From UBA7672 sp965279205 (GTDB taxonomy: Bacteria; Pseudomonadota; Alphaproteobacteria; Caulobacterales; Hyphomonadaceae): 64,000 bases of DNA. Location: the NCBI GenBank assembly GCA_965279205.1, contig OZ257144.1, positions 3,472,001-3,536,000 of the forward strand. Reading direction: 5' to 3'. The notes under the pieces are model-generated. The model had not been told where the DNA came from, did not search any database, and saw only the letters and a program-made list of their open reading frames with translations. A program made the position numbers and the translations under genes. This document shows, piece after piece, positions 57,877-64,000 of this stretch; positions within the stretch are counted from its first letter, which is position 1, and each line of letters begins with the position of its first letter.

Positions 57877-59256
57877 ATGAAAACACTTACCGCCATTATT
57901 GCCGGACTCGCTGTGCATTTCATGTCCAGCGCCGCCGCCCAGCAACCGCCTGTGGCGCTGGATCGCACTGAAGTTCTTCGTGATTTTTCGATCGCGCGCG
58001 AAAATCTGGCGACGAGTCGGGTCGTGAAGGTCGATCCGTCGTGGGTTCTGACGAGTCCGCCGGTCGTGACCGCACCACAGCCGGAAGCAGCGCCCGTGAC
58101 CGCCGCGCCACAAGCGGGAAATCTCACGCTTGAGAAAGCGAAGCTCTACCAGATCAAGCCGACAGAGATCGATGACGAGGCGATCTGGACGCGCGTGCGC
58201 TTCAAGATAGATGGCGGCGTGGTCGCTCCGCCCGTCCCGACCGATCCCGGCGCAGCCCCGCCGCCCGGCCCCGCGCCAGGCGATGGCCTGCAGAGCGCCG
58301 GCGCGGTGCCGATTCCGGGCGTGTACACAGTGCTCGCGACCAACAACAAGAAGCTGAGGCTCAAGGCCTACCTGCTGCCTGGCGATCCGCTGCGGCAGAG
58401 CACGCCGGGCGGCGACTACAGGGGCACGTTCAGCATCGCGGTGAGCGACATTGACGCCCTCGAAGCGGGAGACGGCGCGGACGTGACGTTCTCGGCGCCG
58501 ATCACCTTCAAGATATTGAGCCCAGGCTTCACCGATCCGGACGAGGGCTCGCTGGGAAGTTCGGCGGCGGTGGTGACGATCAATGTGACCGTGCCGGCGT
58601 CAGCGGTGGCGAACGATGTGGTGATCTCGGTGCGGACGCCGTTTGATCCGGGCGGGCGGCAGGTGCGACTGCCGCTTGCCGAGGTTCTCGACATAACAAC
58701 ATCGGCGGCGAGCATCGAAGGCTTTGGCGTCGGCGTGACCAATGTGCAGGTCAGCGTGATCGGACGAGACAGGCCGGAAGGAACGCCGGTGACCCTGCGC
58801 GCGGACCCCAGCGCGATCTTCGACGAAGGCACGACGGTGAAGCTTGATGCGAACGGGATGGGACAGATCAGCGTGCGATCGAGCGGCATCGGCGAGACGA
58901 CGCTGACAGCGACGCTGGGGCGCATGAAGGCGGACACCAGGATCGACTTCTCGCTGCCGCTGATCACCGTGATCGCAAGCCTGCTGGGCGGCCTGATCGG
59001 TGGAGGCGCACGGTGGCTGACGCCGGGCGAGAACAAGGACTTCGTGAAGAAAATGGTGCGCGGCGTCCTTGTCGGCGTGCTGGTTGCGGCGCTCTACATC
59101 ATCGGCGTCAACATCCTGCCGATCACGCCGGTGGTGAAGGCCGGACCAGTCGTGATCCTGGCGCTGTCGGGTGTGGCGGCGTTCTTCGGACCGCCTGTGT
59201 TCAACGGGCTGAAGGCGCTGCTGGGCGGAAAGCCGCCGCCGGGGCCGGGACCTTAG
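57877..59256 (+). CDS. Exported Ig-like protein with C-terminal membrane helices
   Basis: A 459-residue protein: signal peptide MKTLTAIIAGLAVHFMSSAAAQ, a domain with QIKPTEIDDEAIWTRVRFKIDGG, a Pro-rich linker (PAAPPPGPAPG), a second beta domain (GVYTVLATNNKKLRLKAYLLPGD), and a bacterial Ig-like domain with EGFGVGVTNVQVSVIGRDRPEGTPVTLRADPS and GIGETTLTATLGR. The C terminus has two to three membrane helices (LPLITVIASLLGGLIGGG, VLVGVLVAALYIIGVNILPI, VVILALSGVAAFF). Inferred: a surface or envelope anchor facing the periplasm. It lies between two related four-Cys secreted proteins. Confidence 0.8.
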   Translation: MKTLTAIIAGLAVHFMSSAAAQQPPVALDRTEVLRDFSIARENLATSRVVKVDPSWVLTSPPVVTAPQPEAAPVTAAPQAGNLTLEKAKLYQIKPTEIDDEAIWTRVRFKIDGGVVAPPVPTDPGAAPPPGPAPGDGLQSAGAVPIPGVYTVLATNNKKLRLKAYLLPGDPLRQSTPGGDYRGTFSIAVSDIDALEAGDGADVTFSAPITFKILSPGFTDPDEGSLGSSAAVVTINVTVPASAVANDVVISVRTPFDPGGRQVRLPLAEVLDITTSAASIEGFGVGVTNVQVSVIGRDRPEGTPVTLRADPSAIFDEGTTVKLDANGMGQISVRSSGIGETTLTATLGRMKADTRIDFSLPLITVIASLLGGLIGGGARWLTPGENKDFVKKMVRGVLVGVLVAALYIIGVNILPITPVVKAGPVVILALSGVAAFFGPPVFNGLKALLGGKPPPGPGP

Positions 59257-59290
59257 CGGCCCGACTTCAGCGCCGGGTGCGCTGAGCGCG

Positions 59291-59812
59291 TCAGGCGCCG
59301 GCGTCCGTCTTTCGTGGAACGCTGAACAAGATCGTCACCCGCCAGAATGTGCGGCCACGATAGGACTGCGCAACCAGGCCTAGCGAATACGAGACCCCAT
59401 CGGGCCCTTTGAGGTTGTAGGAATCGACTGGCGTGAAACCATCGGGCGGGGCGCCCTCGGAACGGAAGTCAGTTTCGGTCCAGGATTTCAGGCAAACCTT
59501 TGCGTCCGCGAGCGAGCCGTCGTAGGCGCTGCGTATGGCTGACTCGACGCCCATCACATTCGTGCAGCTGTAGCTGGCAAGATCCTTCGTCTCGATGATG
59601 CGGCATGACGCCATGCGAAGAAGCCAGACGGGCGTCTCGAACATTCCGGTGAAGGGCGCCGTTTCGAACCCTTTGTCGCCGACAGACGCTCCCCGGATCG
59701 AAGCGAACTCATCGTCCACGGCTTCGAGGATCTTCTGATAGGGCTCGCAATTCTGCGCAGCTGCGACAGGCGCAAGCATCAAAGCTGCCGCAAGAGTGCT
59801 GAATGATTTCAT
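59291..59812 (-). CDS. Secreted four-Cys protein, related to the one at 57171
   Basis: A 173-residue exported protein: signal MKSFSTLAAALMLAPVAAAQ, then NCEPYQKILEAVDDEFASIRG, ASCRIIETKDLASYSCTN and KVCLKSWTETDF, the same Cys order as the gene at 57171, with a C-terminal beta part (GVSYSLGLVAQSYRGRTFWRVTILFS). No known family. Signal, first Cys and the YSC/CLKSW pair support common descent with the other, though similarity outside them is weak. It runs convergently with the Ig-like gene, whose stop is 34 bases away. Confidence 0.78.
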   Translation of the reverse strand: MKSFSTLAAALMLAPVAAAQNCEPYQKILEAVDDEFASIRGASVGDKGFETAPFTGMFETPVWLLRMASCRIIETKDLASYSCTNVMGVESAIRSAYDGSLADAKVCLKSWTETDFRSEGAPPDGFTPVDSYNLKGPDGVSYSLGLVAQSYRGRTFWRVTILFSVPRKTDAGA

Positions 59813-59873
59813 GCATGACCCCCAACCGCGCCGGGAGCATGGCCAGCGGCAAGCGCAGGTCAAGGCCAGATGC

Positions 59874-62552
<2,679 letters not shown>

Positions 62553-62579
62553 CAGACGTTCCTAGTTGAATGCACGAAC

Positions 62580-62701
62580 ATCCTCCCCCGTTCACGGGGG
62601 AGGTGGCCCGAAGGGTCGGAGGGGGGAGGCCCAGAGGGAATCCCCTCGCGGCGTCCCCCCATCCCGGCTTCGCCGTACTTCCCCCGTAAACGGGGGAAGA
62701 T
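62580..62701. repeat. MITE-like palindromic repeat between ppdK and glyS
   Basis: A 122-base element with hairpins at both ends: CCTCCCCCG-ttca-CGGGGGAGG (62582-62603) and CTTCCCCCG-taaa-CGGGGGAAG (62678-62699). The ends are inverted copies of each other. The middle includes a GGCCCGAAGGGTCGG stem. This is a known style of alphaproteobacterial intergenic repeat with no coding capacity. Confidence 0.85.
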
Positions 62702-62731
62702 GAAGGCCGAGCGCCGATCGAAGACCATGCT

Positions 62732-64000
62732 TTAGCCCTCGATCTTCGAGAAATCCGCAACCCGATTCAACGCGTCGCGGATCTGGGCAAGCAATCTGAG
62801 ACGGTTGGCGCGGATAAGCTGGTCGTCGGCGTTGACCGTAACCTTGTCGAAGAAGGCGTCCACCGGGCCGCGGAGTTTCGAGAGCGCCCGCATGGCGCCG
62901 GCGAAATCCTCCTTTTCGAGCGCGGACGTAGCCTCGGGCGCCGCCTTTTCGAGCGCGGCGTGGAGGGCCTTCTCCTCGTCCTGCTTCATGGTGAGGGTGT
63001 TGACCTTGCCCTCGAATTTCTCGCCGCCCTTTTCCTCGGCCTTGAGAATGTTGGCGGCGCGCTTGTAGCCGGCGAGCAGGTTCTTGCCGTCTTCCGTGTC
63101 GAGGAAAGCACCGAGCGCTTCGACACGCTTCACGATGAGGACGAGATCATCCTCACCGAGGGCGAAGACAGCGTCGATCAGGTCGTGACGGGCGCCCTGC
63201 TCGCGGAGGTGGACTTTTAGGCGGTCGGCGAAGAAGGAGAGGAGACTCGCTACGTCCGCCCTCGCTACTTTGTTCTCCATCAGGCCCTGTCGATTGAGCG
63301 GCACCTCAGAACGAACCACATTCGCGTCGGGATACTTTGTAAGGATGTGCTCAAATTGCTGAAACGGCATCTTTCCTGCGTCGGAAAGCGGACCAACAAG
63401 AGCGCCATAGAGAGTATGCGCGAGAGGCAATCGTATCTCCCCCTCGAGCAAGATTCTAACGACACCAAGCGCCGCACGTCGAAGGGCGAACGGGTCTTTG
63501 GATCCGGTCGGCTTTTCGTCGATCGCCCAGAAGCAAACCAACGTGTCTAACTTCTCCGCCAAAGCGACCGCGGTGCTGACCGGATTGCTCGGCACTTCGT
63601 CGCTCGGCCCCTTCGGCTTGTAATGATCACGCACGGCGTCGGCCACGGCCTGCGGCTCTTTCTGGAGCGTCGCGTAGTAGCGGCCCATCACGCCTTCGAG
63701 TTCGGCGAATTCGCCGACCATGTCGGAGACAAGGTCGCACTTGGCGAGCTTGGCGGCGCGTTCGGCTTGCGCGGGATCAGCGCCGACTTTCGGGGCGAGT
63801 TCCCTGGCGAGCGCCATGACGCGCTCGGCCTTGTCCTTCACCGTGCCGAGCTTCTCGTGGAAAACGATCTGCCCGAGCTTCTCGAAGCGGTCTTCGAGTT
63901 TGGTCTTGCGGTCGTTGTCCCAGAAGAAGCGGGCATCGTTCAGGCGCGCGCTCAGCACGCGCGAGTTGCCGGCGGCGATCTTCTCGCCGCCGTCGGCGGC
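62732..64000 (-). CDS. glyS: Glycine--tRNA ligase beta subunit, 3' part
   Basis: The C-terminal 423 codons of GlyS; the start lies beyond the right edge. The visible part has SARLNDARFFWDNDRKTKLEDR, FHEKLGTVKDKAERVMALARELA, DLVSDMVGEFAELEGVMGRYYA, FWAIDEKPTGSKDPFALRRAALGVVRILLE, FFADRLKVHLREQGARHDLIDAVFALGEDDLVLIVKRVEAL, and an anticodon-binding-like C terminus (FDKVTVNADDQLIRANRLRLLAQIR). Reading is clean. A stretch at 63240-63550 is lower in GC and uses rarer codons than the flanks. A glyQ gene is expected outside the window. Confidence 0.95.
   Translation of the reverse strand, partial: AADGGEKIAAGNSRVLSARLNDARFFWDNDRKTKLEDRFEKLGQIVFHEKLGTVKDKAERVMALARELAPKVGADPAQAERAAKLAKCDLVSDMVGEFAELEGVMGRYYATLQKEPQAVADAVRDHYKPKGPSDEVPSNPVSTAVALAEKLDTLVCFWAIDEKPTGSKDPFALRRAALGVVRILLEGEIRLPLAHTLYGALVGPLSDAGKMPFQQFEHILTKYPDANVVRSEVPLNRQGLMENKVARADVASLLSFFADRLKVHLREQGARHDLIDAVFALGEDDLVLIVKRVEALGAFLDTEDGKNLLAGYKRAANILKAEEKGGEKFEGKVNTLTMKQDEEKALHAALEKAAPEATSALEKEDFAGAMRALSKLRGPVDAFFDKVTVNADDQLIRANRLRLLAQIRDALNRVADFSKIEG

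Overview
The window reads as chromosomal DNA of a high-GC alphaproteobacterium, most likely of the Caulobacterales/Hyphomonadaceae type. This is inferred from gene content and gene style, not from a database match: a phaB/phaR pair for polyhydroxybutyrate control, a TIGR02301-type protein, an NrtR-type NUDIX regulator beside nadA-nadB-nadC, many small secreted or lipoprotein genes, and alphaproteobacterial palindromic intergenic repeats. I see no rRNA, CRISPR array, transposase or prophage gene. One tRNA, Leu(UAA), is present. Gene density is high and many neighbours overlap by 1-11 bases.

Layout. 0-9 kb: PHB control (phaB fragment, phaR), envelope glycosyltransferases (a DPM1-like GT2, an ArnT/PMT-like protein, and a GT2 translationally coupled to thrS), and yidD. 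9-24 kb: mostly small secreted or lipoprotein genes mixed with housekeeping genes (cysS, folE, hisI, an Fe-S scaffold protein), a MarR-GNAT fusion with its probable operator, a CHAD protein and a DUF2235 hydrolase. A 3'-terminal folE relic lies just downstream of folE. 24-40 kb: two hybrid histidine kinases, a PhoD phosphatase, a pseudouridine synthase, rpoH, a cytochrome P450, moaC/moeA and tRNA-Leu. 34.1-35.0 kb is gene-free and rich in palindromes. 40-45 kb: a PRK07586-like ThDP enzyme preceded by a strong terminator in its leader, two alpha/beta hydrolase paralogues, and a PRK09060-type dihydroorotase-like protein.

The most interesting block is 45.8-53.1 kb. An HD hydrolase, a tyrosine-phosphatase-like protein and an NrtR-like regulator form one compact operon. 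It is followed by two matching inverted repeats, the likely NrtR boxes. The de novo NAD operon comes next: nadA, three tandem paralogues of an unrecognised four-cysteine secreted protein, nadB and nadC, with junctions that overlap or nearly touch. The three paralogues inside a NAD operon are the best candidate for something undescribed.

53-64 kb: a SleB-type cell wall hydrolase, a PhoX-like protein, two related secreted four-cysteine proteins on either side of an Ig-like membrane-anchored protein, ppdK, a MITE-like palindromic repeat, and the 3' part of glyS. The 5' end of glyS lies outside the window.
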